A stretch of 64,000 nucleotides of DNA from Acidobacteriota bacterium (GTDB lineage: Bacteria; Acidobacteriota; Terriglobia; Bryobacterales; Bryobacteraceae). The position numbers and the translations under genes are program-made. The stretch spans positions 1 to 64,000 of the forward strand of contig JACQZR010000155.1 in NCBI GenBank assembly GCA_016213775.1, written 5' to 3'. Under the pieces are notes generated by a model that saw nothing but the letters and a program-made list of their open reading frames with translations, was not told the DNA's origin and ran no database searches. The stretch's first letter is position 1, and every line of letters starts with the position of its first letter. This document shows, in pieces, positions 36,000 through 45,355 of the stretch.

Positions 36000-36857
36000 T
36001 CACCGCACTTTTATCCCCAACCACCGCGCCATCGTCTCCCCGTACACCTTCTTCCGGATCGCTTCCGGCACCTCGCAGGCATTCAGCATCGCCTCATAGC
36101 GCCCCAGGACGATGTCCAGGTTCTCCGGCGGTTCGTCGGTACCAAACACAATCTTCTCGAACGCCGGCACCGCCTCCGGCGAGCTGTGTAACTGCGGACC
36201 CTCCCACCACAAATACTCACGAAACACCGAAAGATTCTTCGCCTTCTTGATCAGCGTCGATCCCGTCAGATCGAAGTACAGCCGCGGAGCCCACCGCGCC
36301 GCCTCCGCCGCTTCCTCGTACCATGGATTCCCCAGATGCGCTCCCTGAATCACCAACGCCGGAAACGCCCGGCTCAGCGTGTCCAGATGCGATGGCCGCA
36401 TCCGCTCCATCGAAGTGAACTGCACTCCTCGGCTGTGCGACGCGATCCCCGTATGAAACAGCGCCAGCAGTTTGTGATGCAGCAACCGCTCGTACAAAGG
36501 GAAATATTGCGGGTCGTCCCAGTTATGCCGCGGCGAATGCATCTTGATCCCCTTGAACCCCGCGGCCGCAAACTCGTCGATCTCCCGCAGCGCCGTCGTA
36601 TCATCCAGATTTATCCGCCCGTACGGAATCACCACATCCGGATTCGCTGCCGCAGCTCTCCGAATCACACCCAAGTCCTTATAGAAACCGTTCACGCATG
36701 CCATGGCGTTTCGCGCCCGGTAAATCTTAGTGAGCCTGTCAAAGAAATCCGGCTTCGCCTCATAGTGGATATGAGAGTCGATGATGAACCGCTTTGGTAC
36801 AGTCTGCGCCGGCAGCAGCGCCGCCGCGCCGGCAAGGAGCAACAGGAGAATCGGCAT
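36000..36857 (-). CDS. Secreted amidohydrolase-2 family protein
   Basis: A 285-residue TIM-barrel hydrolase of the amidohydrolase-related (Pfam Amidohydro_2) family. After a signal peptide ([18 protein letters not shown]) the metal-binding motif appears as [37 protein letters not shown] and the late Asp in [12 protein letters not shown] fit the remaining ligands. Members hydrolyse or decarboxylate small ring or acid substrates; the substrate is not known here. Divergent from the Gfo/Idh/MocA gene, 71 bases apart, suggesting joint regulation. Confidence 0.85.
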   Translation of the reverse strand: MPILLLLLAGAAALLPAQTVPKRFIIDSHIHYEAKPDFFDRLTKIYRARNAMACVNGFYKDLGVIRRAAAANPDVVIPYGRINLDDTTALREIDEFAAAGFKGIKMHSPRHNWDDPQYFPLYERLLHHKLLALFHTGIASHSRGVQFTSMERMRPSHLDTLSRAFPALVIQGAHLGNPWYEEAAEAARWAPRLYFDLTGSTLIKKAKNLSVFREYLWWEGPQLHSSPEAVPAFEKIVFGTDEPPENLDIVLGRYEAMLNACEVPEAIRKKVYGETMARWLGIKVR

Positions 36858-36928
36858 GAAGCGAACCTACCACTTCGAAACCTCCCACGCAAACGCGGTA
36901 CATTGAAGCCACAGGAGAGAACTGCATA

Positions 36929-38149
36929 ATGTCTTCCGATATCAGCCGCCGGGCCGCCCTCGCCGGGGCATCGTTCACCGCCTTTTCCTACCAGCGCATT
37001 CTTGGAGCAAACGACCGCATCAATATCGGTCTCATTGGCTGCGGCGCACGAGGCATCGGCGCGTTGCTCAAAGGCGCAATGGAATTCCGCGAGCAGACCA
37101 ACGTCCAATTCCCCGCGGTGTGCGACATCTGGCGTCAGCACCGCGAAGAAGCCGCCGACCTGATCAAGTCCAAAACCAACGTTGAAGCCAAGCAGCACAA
37201 GGCCTATCGCGAACTGCTCGCGATGAAGGACATCGACGCCGTCATCATCGCCTCGCCCGATCACTGGCACGCCACCATGCTCACCGACGCCGTTCGTGCG
37301 GGCAAGGACGCCTACTGCGAGAAGCCCCTCGCCATGGATATGAAGGAACTCCTCACCTGCGTCGACACGGTGAAAAAGTCCGACCGTGTCGTGCAGATGG
37401 GCACGCAGATCCGCAGCCTCCCCAGCTCCATGGCCGCGAAGAAATTCGTCACCTCCGGCGCAATGGGCAAAGTCTTTAAGGTGGAGCAGGAACGAAATTC
37501 ACTGAAACCCTACTGGCACAACTACGGCAAGCGCGAACTGAAGCAGGAAGATACTGATTGGAAGGCCTTCCTGGGCAACCGCAAAGACCGCCCCTTCGAC
37601 GCCAATCAACAGACGGGCTGGTACGGCTACCGCGAATTCTCGCGCGGACCGCAATCCAATCTGATGGTCCACTTCATCGACCTCATGCACCACATCACAG
37701 GGCTCCAGTTGCCCAAGCGCTGCGTCACGCTCGGCGGTTCGTACCGCTTCAAGGATTCCTACACCGCGCCCGATTCCGTCGAGACCATCCTCGAATACGA
37801 CGATTGCCTCGTCCGCTACTCCAGCGCCTTCGGCACCGGCAATGGCAACTACCTCAAATTCTTCGGCACCAAGGCCACACTCGACGCCTCCAACTGGTCC
37901 GGCAAGCCCTTCACGCTGGAATTGAAAGGCGCTGAAGAGCCGTTGCCGGAAGGTAGCACCATCCCGGAGATGGAAAGCGACGCGCACATGCTCAACTTCC
38001 TCAAGTGCCTCCGTACGCGCCAGCAGCCCAACGCCCCCATCGACGCCGGATACAGCCATTCCGTCGCCGTGATCATGGCCGACGACGCTTTTATTCGCGG
38101 ACGCCGGATGGTCTACGACGCAGCCCGCCGCATCATCAAAGAAGGATAG
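36929..38149 (+). CDS. Gfo/Idh/MocA-family oxidoreductase, Tat-exported
   Basis: A 406-residue NAD(P)-dependent sugar oxidoreductase. It starts with a Tat leader (SDISRRAALAGASFTAFSYQ), then a Rossmann fold (INIGLIGCGARGIG), the EKPLAMD segment with the family's catalytic Lys and the C-terminal dehydrogenase domain (HFIDLMHHITGLQLPKRC). Exported members of this family are common in Acidobacteria and Planctomycetes and often act in sugar breakdown. Followed six bases later by the ThDP enzyme, so the two are probably one operon. Confidence 0.9.
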   Translation: MSSDISRRAALAGASFTAFSYQRILGANDRINIGLIGCGARGIGALLKGAMEFREQTNVQFPAVCDIWRQHREEAADLIKSKTNVEAKQHKAYRELLAMKDIDAVIIASPDHWHATMLTDAVRAGKDAYCEKPLAMDMKELLTCVDTVKKSDRVVQMGTQIRSLPSSMAAKKFVTSGAMGKVFKVEQERNSLKPYWHNYGKRELKQEDTDWKAFLGNRKDRPFDANQQTGWYGYREFSRGPQSNLMVHFIDLMHHITGLQLPKRCVTLGGSYRFKDSYTAPDSVETILEYDDCLVRYSSAFGTGNGNYLKFFGTKATLDASNWSGKPFTLELKGAEEPLPEGSTIPEMESDAHMLNFLKCLRTRQQPNAPIDAGYSHSVAVIMADDAFIRGRRMVYDAARRIIKEG

Positions 38150-38155
38150 TCCGCA

Positions 38156-39688
38156 ATGAAACGTACAGCCGTCGAATGGCTCGTCGAAGCCATGCAGCAG
38201 CGCGGAGTGGAGCACATCTCCGCGCTCTGTGGCCACGGCCTCGACCCGCTCTTTGATGCCGCCACCCGCGCCGGCATCCGCATCATCGACACCCGCAATG
38301 AGCAAACCGCCGGCTACATCGCCGAATGTTACGGCCGTCTCACGCGCCGGCCCGGTGTCTGCGCATCCTCCAGCGGAGTAGCCGTCGCCAACGCGCTCAC
38401 CGGCGTGCTCGACGCCTGGCTCGACCGCGCGCCGATGATCTACCTCAGCGGCTCCGCCAACCTCCCCACGCTCGGTCTCGGCTGCTTCCAGGATCTCGAT
38501 CAGGCCGGCCTGCTCAAGCCTGTCACTCTCTACTCCGAACTGGTTACAGCACCCGCGCGCATCGTCCAGATGTGGGACGACGCCTGGCACGCCGCGCTCT
38601 CCCCCGGGCCCGTCCACTTGCAACTCCCCATGGACATCCAGCGCGCCAGCGTTGACGCGTCCGACCTCGTGCAGCCCAACTTGCGCCCGCGCCACAACGG
38701 CGAAGATCCCGACTCGGTTGACCTCGTGGCCAAGGCCATCAATGCCTCCGAGCGGCCGATCCTTGTAGCCACCAGCGCCGTCTACTATTCCGGCGAATGG
38801 GTTCATCTCAAACGCGCCGCCGAGGACCGCTGCATTCCCGTCGTCACGCCCATCTGGGACCGCGGTATCTGCGAATCCGACGCAGACTGGTTTCTCGGCG
38901 TCGTTGGCGCGCTCAGCGTCGATAGCGGACTGCTCGCCAAATCCGATTGCGTCATCATTGCAGGCGACGTGCGCGACTATCGCCTCGGCTACCTCCAGCG
39001 CGGCAACGTCTACCGCCTCGACCACGGCTGGCGCGAAATCTCGAAAGCCTTTTCCTCGTTTGAGGAATGGCTCGAAGAAGCCCGCGCTCTCCGCTCCGCC
39101 CTCACTGCGCAGGTCCGCGCCACCGCCGTCGCGCAGCGCGTCGAAGGCCGCACACACGCAGTGGATATCATCGACGCCATTGCTGCCGAACTCTCGCCCG
39201 TCGGCACACTCATCATCGACGGCGGCAGCATCGGCCAATGGGCCCATCATCTCCTCACCGAGCGCCGCTACCCCGGCCACTGGCTCACTTGCGGACGCGG
39301 TGGTGTGGTTGGGTACGGACTCGCCGGCGGCATGGCCGCTCGCCTCGCGCGCCCTGACGCGCCTATTCTCCTGCTCTCCGGTGATGGCGCCTTCACCTTC
39401 ACCGTTGCGGAAATCGAATGCGCTGTGCGTCAACGCCTCCCGTTCGTGATCCTGGTTGCTGACGATCAGTGTTGGGGCATAACGCATTCCGGCCACCTGC
39501 GCCAGTTCGGCAAGGGCCTCGCTACGCAGCTCGGCGCCGTTGATTTTCCCAAGCTTGCCGAGAGCTTGGGTGCGCGAGGCGTCAGCGTTACCTCCGCAAC
39601 CCAAATCGCTCCGGCTATTCGCGATGCTCTCGCCCACAACACGGTCACCCTGCTGCACGTCCCGATCTCGGGCGGTAATCCGGCCTGA
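38156..39688 (+). CDS. Thiamine-diphosphate-dependent enzyme, acetolactate synthase-like
   Basis: A 510-residue ThDP enzyme with the three-domain order of the acetolactate synthase/benzoylformate decarboxylase superfamily. The activating Glu lies in NEQTAGYIAECYGRL, and the ThDP motif begins GDGAFTFTVAEIECA and ends about 27 residues later in ADDQCWGI. The central domain runs around residues 190-330. The precise reaction cannot be assigned; acetolactate synthase, glyoxylate carboligase-like and sulfo-acid lyases share this look. Its neighbour, the exported oxidoreductase, hints at sugar-acid chemistry. Six bases separate them. Confidence 0.85.
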   Translation: MKRTAVEWLVEAMQQRGVEHISALCGHGLDPLFDAATRAGIRIIDTRNEQTAGYIAECYGRLTRRPGVCASSSGVAVANALTGVLDAWLDRAPMIYLSGSANLPTLGLGCFQDLDQAGLLKPVTLYSELVTAPARIVQMWDDAWHAALSPGPVHLQLPMDIQRASVDASDLVQPNLRPRHNGEDPDSVDLVAKAINASERPILVATSAVYYSGEWVHLKRAAEDRCIPVVTPIWDRGICESDADWFLGVVGALSVDSGLLAKSDCVIIAGDVRDYRLGYLQRGNVYRLDHGWREISKAFSSFEEWLEEARALRSALTAQVRATAVAQRVEGRTHAVDIIDAIAAELSPVGTLIIDGGSIGQWAHHLLTERRYPGHWLTCGRGGVVGYGLAGGMAARLARPDAPILLLSGDGAFTFTVAEIECAVRQRLPFVILVADDQCWGITHSGHLRQFGKGLATQLGAVDFPKLAESLGARGVSVTSATQIAPAIRDALAHNTVTLLHVPISGGNPA

Positions 39689-39702
39689 CAGCGAATCCAC
39701 TC

Positions 39703-39900
39703 GTGGCCTTCAGCCGCGGCGACATCGCCTTCGTGATGGACAAAATGTCCGACGACATCGTCATCGAAGGAAAGGCGCGTACAACGTGCCATTCACCGGC
39801 ATCATGCGCGGCAATTGGCCTTGGTCCCTACGCCACCACGGCAAAACCATACACCATCGCAACTACACCAAAATGGTCGGCTGTGGCCGACGCGTACCGC
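39703..39900 (+). pseudogene. Frameshifted SnoaL/NTF2-like fragment
   Basis: The frame reads VAFSRGDIAFVMDKMSDDIV IEGK, then shifts by one base near 39775, and the next frame continues YNVPFTGIMRGNW. These pieces match the N-terminal half of NTF2-like (SnoaL) proteins, which are about 130 residues; here about 50 remain. No start codon with a ribosome site and no C-terminal half. A dead remnant downstream of the ThDP enzyme. Confidence 0.6.
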
Positions 39901-39967
39901 TAAACGCCAACCGCTAGACACATCCCCACCTCGCGTACTGTGATAGACTGCTACGCACGGAGGATGC

Positions 39968-40561
39968 ATGTCTAAAACTCTACTCTCTCTTCTGCTTGCC
40001 GTCCCGGCATTTCTGCCGGCGGCGACAATCTTCTCGAGTATCTCGTCAACCCAAGGGGTCACTTCGGGATCCGTAGGTGCGGGCTTCGCGCTCTCGTCTA
40101 CTTGGAACAATGTTCTGATCCGAATGGACCTTGCAACGAACATCGGTCCTGCCGGATCTAGCGTCACCGCATTTCTCACATCATCCCTCGGGCCGGGCGC
40201 CACTAATATCGTTCCGAGCGCGGTGATTCCCGTGCCGAATGTGCCCACCACGCAGACCCTGTTCTCACTCCCAACCCTCGGCCCGGGCAACTACTTTTTC
40301 TCAATCCTCCCCGCGGACGGATTGACCGGCGCACTCGGAGGCGGCGCGATTGCTCCCATCGTGCTCGGCCCCGGCGTGACCTCGCTCGGACTGTTTACGT
40401 TAGCTGGCCCAGCGCCCACTGGAAATCCCTCGCCAAGTACATTCGGCCTCCGTTTTGTAGTCACCGGAGACCCGGACACCACCATTCCCGAGCCTGGCAC
40501 GCTGGGGCTGTTCACCGCTGGCGCTGTCATTCTTGCCGCGGCCTATCGCAAACGCAAGTAG
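39968..40561 (+). CDS. PEP-CTERM exosortase-sorted surface protein
   Basis: A 197-residue secreted protein. The signal peptide MSKTLLSLLLAVPAFLPAA is followed by a Ser/Gly/Thr-rich low-complexity domain and ends with IPEPGTLGLFTAGAVILAAA-YRKRK: the PEP motif, a hydrophobic helix and a basic tail, i.e. a PEP-CTERM sorting signal. Such proteins are cleaved by exosortase (EpsH/XrtA) and anchored at the surface, often in polysaccharide-making cells. The sortase is not in this window. Monocistronic; converges on the deaminase gene. Confidence 0.88.
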   Translation: MSKTLLSLLLAVPAFLPAATIFSSISSTQGVTSGSVGAGFALSSTWNNVLIRMDLATNIGPAGSSVTAFLTSSLGPGATNIVPSAVIPVPNVPTTQTLFSLPTLGPGNYFFSILPADGLTGALGGGAIAPIVLGPGVTSLGLFTLAGPAPTGNPSPSTFGLRFVVTGDPDTTIPEPGTLGLFTAGAVILAAAYRKRK

Positions 40562-40579
40562 CCGCTCGCGGTTCGTTGC

Positions 40580-41029
40580 TTAACACCGCCGCACAATCAC
40601 ACCGGCCTCGCTAAACAACACTTCCGAATTCCCAAAGTGCTGATCGTAGTAGTCGCTCGTGTACTCCGCCATCCGCTGTTGCGATACGATCACTTCGCGA
40701 ATGCCCGCCTGCACCACGGCCCGCGCGCAGTCCATGCACGGCATGATCTCCACATACAGCGTGCACCCTTCCAATGGCGTGCCGCAACGCGCCGCATTAC
40801 AGATCGCATTGCGCTCGGCATGCTCGATCCACAGATACTTGGTGGGCCGTACCAGCCGCTCCGGCACATCGTCGCGAATGCCGCGCGGGAACGAATTGTA
40901 TCCCGTCGTCCGGATCTCATGCGCCGGCCCGACAATGATGCAGCCCAGCTTCGTATTCGGATCCTTGCTCCGCGCCGCCACTACGCGGCAGATGGAAAGG
41001 TAGTATTCATCCCAGTTCGGTATGCTCAT
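40580..41029 (-). CDS. Deoxycytidylate (dCMP) deaminase family protein
   Basis: A 149-residue zinc deaminase. The catalytic signatures WIEHAERNAICNAARCG (His/Glu) and EIMPCMDCARAVVQAGI (two Cys) are intact, and the N-terminal DEYYLSICRVVAARSKDPNTKLGCIIV is typical of dCMP deaminases (ComEB/CDD1-like), which make dUMP for thymidylate synthesis. Four-base overlap with the enolase-like gene upstream (41026-41029), so the two are co-transcribed. Confidence 0.9.
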   Translation of the reverse strand: MSIPNWDEYYLSICRVVAARSKDPNTKLGCIIVGPAHEIRTTGYNSFPRGIRDDVPERLVRPTKYLWIEHAERNAICNAARCGTPLEGCTLYVEIMPCMDCARAVVQAGIREVIVSQQRMAEYTSDYYDQHFGNSEVLFSEAGVIVRRC

Positions 41030-42294
41030 GCGTGCCCCTGCAATTCGCGATCAATCTCCAGTAGCCGATTGTACTTGGCCAACCGCTCGCTGCGTGTAAT
41101 CGACCCGATCTTGATCTGTCCCGCGCCGGACGCCGTCGCCAGGTCCGCGAGAAAGCTGTCCTCCGTCTCGCCGCTCCGTGCCGATATCACGGCGCGGTAT
41201 CCAGCCTCCCGCGCCCGATCAATCACCGCGAACGTCTCGGTCAACGTCCCTATCTGATTCATCTTCACCAACACCGCATTCGCGCAGCCCTCACGGATGC
41301 CGCGATCCACCCGTGCAAGGTTCGTCGTGAAGAAATCATCCCCTACCAACTGCTGCGAAGCCCCCAACCGGTCCGTGAGAATCTTCCACCCCGCCCAGTC
41401 ATCTTCATGCAGACCATCTTCAATCGACCGCACCGGATAACGTCCGGCCCAATCCGCCAACAGGTCCACCATCTCCGCGTTCGACAACACGCGCTTTTCG
41501 CTGCGCAAATGATACGCATCGTCCTGATAAAAGTGTGATGCCGCGACATCAAGCGCAATCGAGACCTCATCCCCCGGCGCATAGCCGGCCCTCTCAATGG
41601 CTGCCGTCAGAATCGCCAACGCCCTCTCATTCGATTCCAGATGCGGACCCCAACCGCCCTCATCGGCCACACCCGTCAGCACACACCCGGCTTCTTCCAG
41701 CAGCATACGTGTCTGGCGGTGAATCGCCACGATCGCCTCCAATTGCGCCGGATACCCGTCGATTCCCTGCGGCATCACCAGAAAATCCTGGAACTCCATG
41801 TTGTGTCCCGCATGAAGCCCGCCCGAGAGAATATTGGTCATCGGGAGAGGCTGCTTTGCCGCACGCCCACCGGCGAGATACCGCCACAACGGAATCCCCC
41901 GCGCCACCGCCGCCGCGCGAGCCACCGCGCACGACACCGCAAGAATCGCATTCGCCCCGAGGTTCGATTTATCCGCCGTCCCATCCAGCGCCAGCATCGC
42001 CCCTTCAACGCCAGCCTGATCCTCGACCTGGAAACCCGCGACAGCGGGCGCGATGCGCTCGCGCACATTCGCCACAGCTCGCAGCACACCCTTCCCGCAA
42101 TACCGCCGCGGATCGCGATCACGCAACTCCACCGCCTCATGAGTCCCAGTGGAAGCCCCCGAAGGAGCATGCGCCTGCACTCGAATCCCATTGCGCAAAG
42201 CGCATGAAGCGGCAACCGTCGGATTCCCGCGCGAATCCAGAATCTCCCAGGCATCAACAGCCGCAATCCGAATCGCCGTCTTATCAGTGTTCAT
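41026..42294 (-). CDS. eno: Enolase family protein lacking two catalytic residues
   Basis: A 422-residue enolase-superfamily protein; ATG 42294 (MNTDKTAIRI) was chosen because the family opening IRIAAVDAWEILDSRGNPTV follows. The phosphate and metal sites are mostly kept: Ser in APSGASTGTHE, Glu in DEGGWGP (E212), Asp in IALDVAASHFY (D249), Glu in SIEDGLHE (E292), Lys in VLVKMNQIGTLTET (K344), Lys in GQIKIGSITRS (K395). But the Glu of the IQEFM motif is Asp170 (EFQDFLVMP) and the His of SHRSGETED is Ala372 (SARSGETED). In yeast enolase Glu168 and His373 are needed for catalysis. It could be a paralogue with another reaction. Operon with dCMP deaminase. Confidence 0.85.
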   Translation of the reverse strand: MNTDKTAIRIAAVDAWEILDSRGNPTVAASCALRNGIRVQAHAPSGASTGTHEAVELRDRDPRRYCGKGVLRAVANVRERIAPAVAGFQVEDQAGVEGAMLALDGTADKSNLGANAILAVSCAVARAAAVARGIPLWRYLAGGRAAKQPLPMTNILSGGLHAGHNMEFQDFLVMPQGIDGYPAQLEAIVAIHRQTRMLLEEAGCVLTGVADEGGWGPHLESNERALAILTAAIERAGYAPGDEVSIALDVAASHFYQDDAYHLRSEKRVLSNAEMVDLLADWAGRYPVRSIEDGLHEDDWAGWKILTDRLGASQQLVGDDFFTTNLARVDRGIREGCANAVLVKMNQIGTLTETFAVIDRAREAGYRAVISARSGETEDSFLADLATASGAGQIKIGSITRSERLAKYNRLLEIDRELQGHA

Positions 42295-42386
42295 CTGTGT
42301 GCATCGGTGGCCAAAAGATTTTGCCTTAAACCGCGTCATCAATCATCGCACGCAGCCATCGTGGGTATCATATGAGGGTGACCCAA

Positions 42387-43565
42387 ATGAACGAAGCCGT
42401 CATTGTCGATTGCCTCCGCACCGCGGTCGGCAAGGCAGGCCGCGGAACCCTGCGCAACACGCGCCCCGACGACATGGGCGCCGCCGTCGTCCGCGCTCTC
42501 CTCGCCAAGTACCCGCAAGTCTCCCCTGATTCCATTGACGACGTTATCATCGGCTGCGCAATGCCCGAGGCCGAATCCGGAATGAACATGGCGCGAATCA
42601 TCGCCCTCCGCGCCGGACTCCCCGTCAGCGTCCCCGGTGTCACCATCAACCGCTTCTGCTCCTCCGGCCTTCAGGCAATCGCCATGGCAGCCGACCGCAT
42701 TCGCGCCGGCGGCGCCGACATCTTGATCGCCGGCGGTGCGGAATCCATGAGCATGCTCCCCATGAGCGGCAACAAGTTCGCTCCCAACCCCTGGTTCGTC
42801 GACAACCAGCCCGAAATCTACATGGGCATGGGACTCACGGCCGAGGCCGTCCGCCGCAAATACGGCATCACACGCGAAGAGCAGGATGCGTTCTCCTATC
42901 GCAGCCATCAGAACGCCCTCAAAGCACAAGCCGAAGGCAAGTTCGACGACGAGATCGTCCCGCTGCAAGTGGAGACCACCGCGCTCTCCAACGGCAAGCC
43001 CGCCACCAAATCCACCACCTTCGCCAAGGATGAAGGCCCGCGCGCCGACACCTCCGTCGAAGCGCTCGCCAAGCTCAAAGCGGTCTTCGCCGCTGACGGC
43101 ACCGTCACCGCCGGCAACTCCTCGCAGACAAGCGATGGCGCCGCCGCGGCGCTCGTCATGTCCGCGCGCAAAGCCGAAGAGCTCGGTCTCAAACCCATCG
43201 CCCGCTATGCCGGATTCGCGGTCGGCGGAGTACCTCCCGAAATCATGGGCATGGGGCCGGTGGTCGCGATCCCCAAAGCTCTCAAGCAGGCAGGCATCGC
43301 CCTCAGCGGCATCGATGTCACGGAGCTGAACGAAGCTTTCGCCGCGCAAGCCTTGGCCGTGATTCGTGAATCCGGTCTCAACGCTGACACCGTAAACGTC
43401 AACGGAGGTGCAATCGCTCTGGGCCATCCCCTTGGCTGCACCGGAGCCAAGCTCACCGCGACGCTGCTGCGCGAAATGCAGCGCCGCAACTCGCGCTACG
43501 GAATGGTCACCATGTGCATTGGCGGCGGCCAGGGCGCCGCGGGAATCTTCGAACGGTTGAACTAG
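42387..43565 (+). CDS. Acetyl-CoA C-acyltransferase (thiolase)
   Basis: A 392-residue thiolase of the beta-ketoacyl-CoA/acetoacetyl-CoA type. The nucleophilic Cys is in [15 protein letters not shown], the His in [14 protein letters not shown] and the second Cys in [17 protein letters not shown] 42387 follows GAGGGTG at a fair distance and begins the family motif [17 protein letters not shown]. It is 13 bases upstream of the acyl-CoA dehydrogenase gene, so both enzymes probably serve fatty acid beta-oxidation. Divergent from the enolase-like gene. Confidence 0.93.
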   Translation: MNEAVIVDCLRTAVGKAGRGTLRNTRPDDMGAAVVRALLAKYPQVSPDSIDDVIIGCAMPEAESGMNMARIIALRAGLPVSVPGVTINRFCSSGLQAIAMAADRIRAGGADILIAGGAESMSMLPMSGNKFAPNPWFVDNQPEIYMGMGLTAEAVRRKYGITREEQDAFSYRSHQNALKAQAEGKFDDEIVPLQVETTALSNGKPATKSTTFAKDEGPRADTSVEALAKLKAVFAADGTVTAGNSSQTSDGAAAALVMSARKAEELGLKPIARYAGFAVGGVPPEIMGMGPVVAIPKALKQAGIALSGIDVTELNEAFAAQALAVIRESGLNADTVNVNGGAIALGHPLGCTGAKLTATLLREMQRRNSRYGMVTMCIGGGQGAAGIFERLN

Positions 43566-43578
43566 AGAGGACACATCA

Positions 43579-45348
43579 ATGGCGGCAACTGCAATCGCAA
43601 TCCCCAAAACCAAAGGCGGCGCGTTCCTGTTCGAATCCCGCCTTCCCGAAGAAATCTACTCGCCGGAAGACTTCACCGAAGAGCACCTCGCCGTCGCCCG
43701 CACGGCCGAGGAGTTCTGGACCAAGGAAGTCCAGCCCAACGTCGAGAAGATCCAGCATCAGGAACCGGGAGTCGCCGTGGGACTCCTCAAGAAATCCGCT
43801 GAGCTCGGCCTCACCGCCGTCATCCTTCCGGAAAAATTCGGCGGCATGGAGCTCGACCTCACCTCCATGATGATCGTCGCCGAAAAGCTCTCCCGCGACG
43901 GATCCTATTCCGCGTGGCACGGCGCCCACACCGGCATCGGCACCCTCCCGCTTCTCTTCTACGGCACCGAAGCGCAAAAACAGAAGTATCTCCCCAAACT
44001 CGCCAGCGCCGAGATGATCGCCGCCTATTGCCTGAGCGAAGCGCACGCCGGCTCTGACGCACTGGCCGCCAAGACCCGCGCCGACCTCTCCGCCGATGGC
44101 ACCCACTACGTCCTCAACGGCCAGAAAATGTGGATTACCAACGGCGGCGCGGCCGACCTCTACACAGTCTTCGCGAAGGTGGGCGGCGAGAAATTCACGG
44201 CCTTCCTGGTGGAGCGCGCCTGGCCCGGCGTCAAACCCGGCAACGAAGAAAAGAAGATGGGCATCAAGGGCAGTTCCACCACGCCCGTCTATCTCGACAA
44301 CGTTCAAGTCCCGGTGGAAAACGTCCTCGGCGAAGTGGGCAAAGGCCATCACATCGCTTTCAACATCCTGAACATCGGCCGCTTCAAGCTCGGACCCTTC
44401 GCCACGGGCGGAGCCAAAAATGTTTTAAACACCTGCCTCAAGTATGCCCGCGAGCGCAAGGCGTTCGGCAAATCCATCGCCGACTTCGGCATGATCCAGC
44501 ACAAGCTCGCCCAGATGGCCATCAAGATCTACGCCGTCGAAACCATGAGCTACCGCGTGCTTGGCATGATCAATGCCGCTCTCGGCGAATTTTCCTGGGA
44601 CATGCCCGACGCGAGCGACCGCATGCTCAAAGCCGTCGAAGAGTTCGCCATGGAGTGCTCGTACATGAAGGTGTACGGCTCCGAAATGCTGGACTATGTC
44701 GTCGACGAAGGTGTCCAGATCCACGGCGGCTACGGCTACCATCAGGATTACGCCGTCGAGCGCGCCTATCGCGACGCCCGCATCAACCGCATCTTTGAAG
44801 GCACCAGCGAGATCAACCGCATGCTCGCCACCGGCATGCTCCTCAAGCGTGCCCAGCGCGGCCAACTGCCACTCGTCGAAGCCGTAAAGAAGGTGCAGGC
44901 CGAAGCGCTCGCCGGCCCCGCGCTCGGCGCAACGCTCGACGAGGCCACCCTCGTCTCCAACGCCAAGAAGGCGATGCTACTCTGCCTCGGTGTCGCCTAT
45001 CAAACCTTCCTAACTGAGCTCGATCAGCAGCAGGAAGTTCTCGCCGGCCTCACGGACATGGGCATGAACGCCTTCGCCATGGAATCGGTCTATCTCCGCA
45101 CTCGTAAACTCGCCGCCGCCGGCAAGGGCGAGGCCGCCGCCGATATGCAGGCCGTCTTCCTTGCCGAGTCGATGGAGGCCATCGAAAAATCCGGACGCTA
45201 CGTCCTCTCGGCCTGCTCCTCCGGCGATTCCCTCCGCGCCAACCTCGCAGTCTTGAAGCGCTTCACCAAGTGCGAGCCGGCAAACAGTATGGCCCTACGC
45301 CGCAAACTAGCCCAGCGTCTGTTGGACGCGGACCGTTATATCGTCTAA
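43579..45348 (+). CDS. Acyl-CoA dehydrogenase with C-terminal extension
   Basis: A 589-residue FAD-dependent acyl-CoA dehydrogenase. FAD and substrate motifs are present (AYCLSEAHAGSDALAA, KMWITNGGAADLYTVFA, GVQIHGGYGYHQDY, NRIFEGTSEINR). The extra ~190 C-terminal residues, as in very-long-chain dehydrogenases and some bacterial FadE proteins, would fold back on the dimer. The N-terminal 40 residues resemble bacterial VLCAD-type members. Cotranscribed with the thiolase; a ribosome site (GAGAGG) sits in the 13-base gap. Catalyses the first step of fatty acid beta-oxidation. Confidence 0.92.
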   Translation: MAATAIAIPKTKGGAFLFESRLPEEIYSPEDFTEEHLAVARTAEEFWTKEVQPNVEKIQHQEPGVAVGLLKKSAELGLTAVILPEKFGGMELDLTSMMIVAEKLSRDGSYSAWHGAHTGIGTLPLLFYGTEAQKQKYLPKLASAEMIAAYCLSEAHAGSDALAAKTRADLSADGTHYVLNGQKMWITNGGAADLYTVFAKVGGEKFTAFLVERAWPGVKPGNEEKKMGIKGSSTTPVYLDNVQVPVENVLGEVGKGHHIAFNILNIGRFKLGPFATGGAKNVLNTCLKYARERKAFGKSIADFGMIQHKLAQMAIKIYAVETMSYRVLGMINAALGEFSWDMPDASDRMLKAVEEFAMECSYMKVYGSEMLDYVVDEGVQIHGGYGYHQDYAVERAYRDARINRIFEGTSEINRMLATGMLLKRAQRGQLPLVEAVKKVQAEALAGPALGATLDEATLVSNAKKAMLLCLGVAYQTFLTELDQQQEVLAGLTDMGMNAFAMESVYLRTRKLAAAGKGEAAADMQAVFLAESMEAIEKSGRYVLSACSSGDSLRANLAVLKRFTKCEPANSMALRRKLAQRLLDADRYIV

Positions 45349-45355
45349 CCGGCAA

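Noticed and set aside
37499-39700. A 733-codon open frame on the minus strand
   Set aside because: It runs antisense through the Gfo/Idh/MocA and ThDP genes, both of which have clear family motifs; high GC makes such long shadow frames common.
41535-42329. Plus-strand frame opposite the enolase-like gene
   Set aside because: Pro/Arg/Ser-rich composition typical of an antisense frame of a GC-rich gene.
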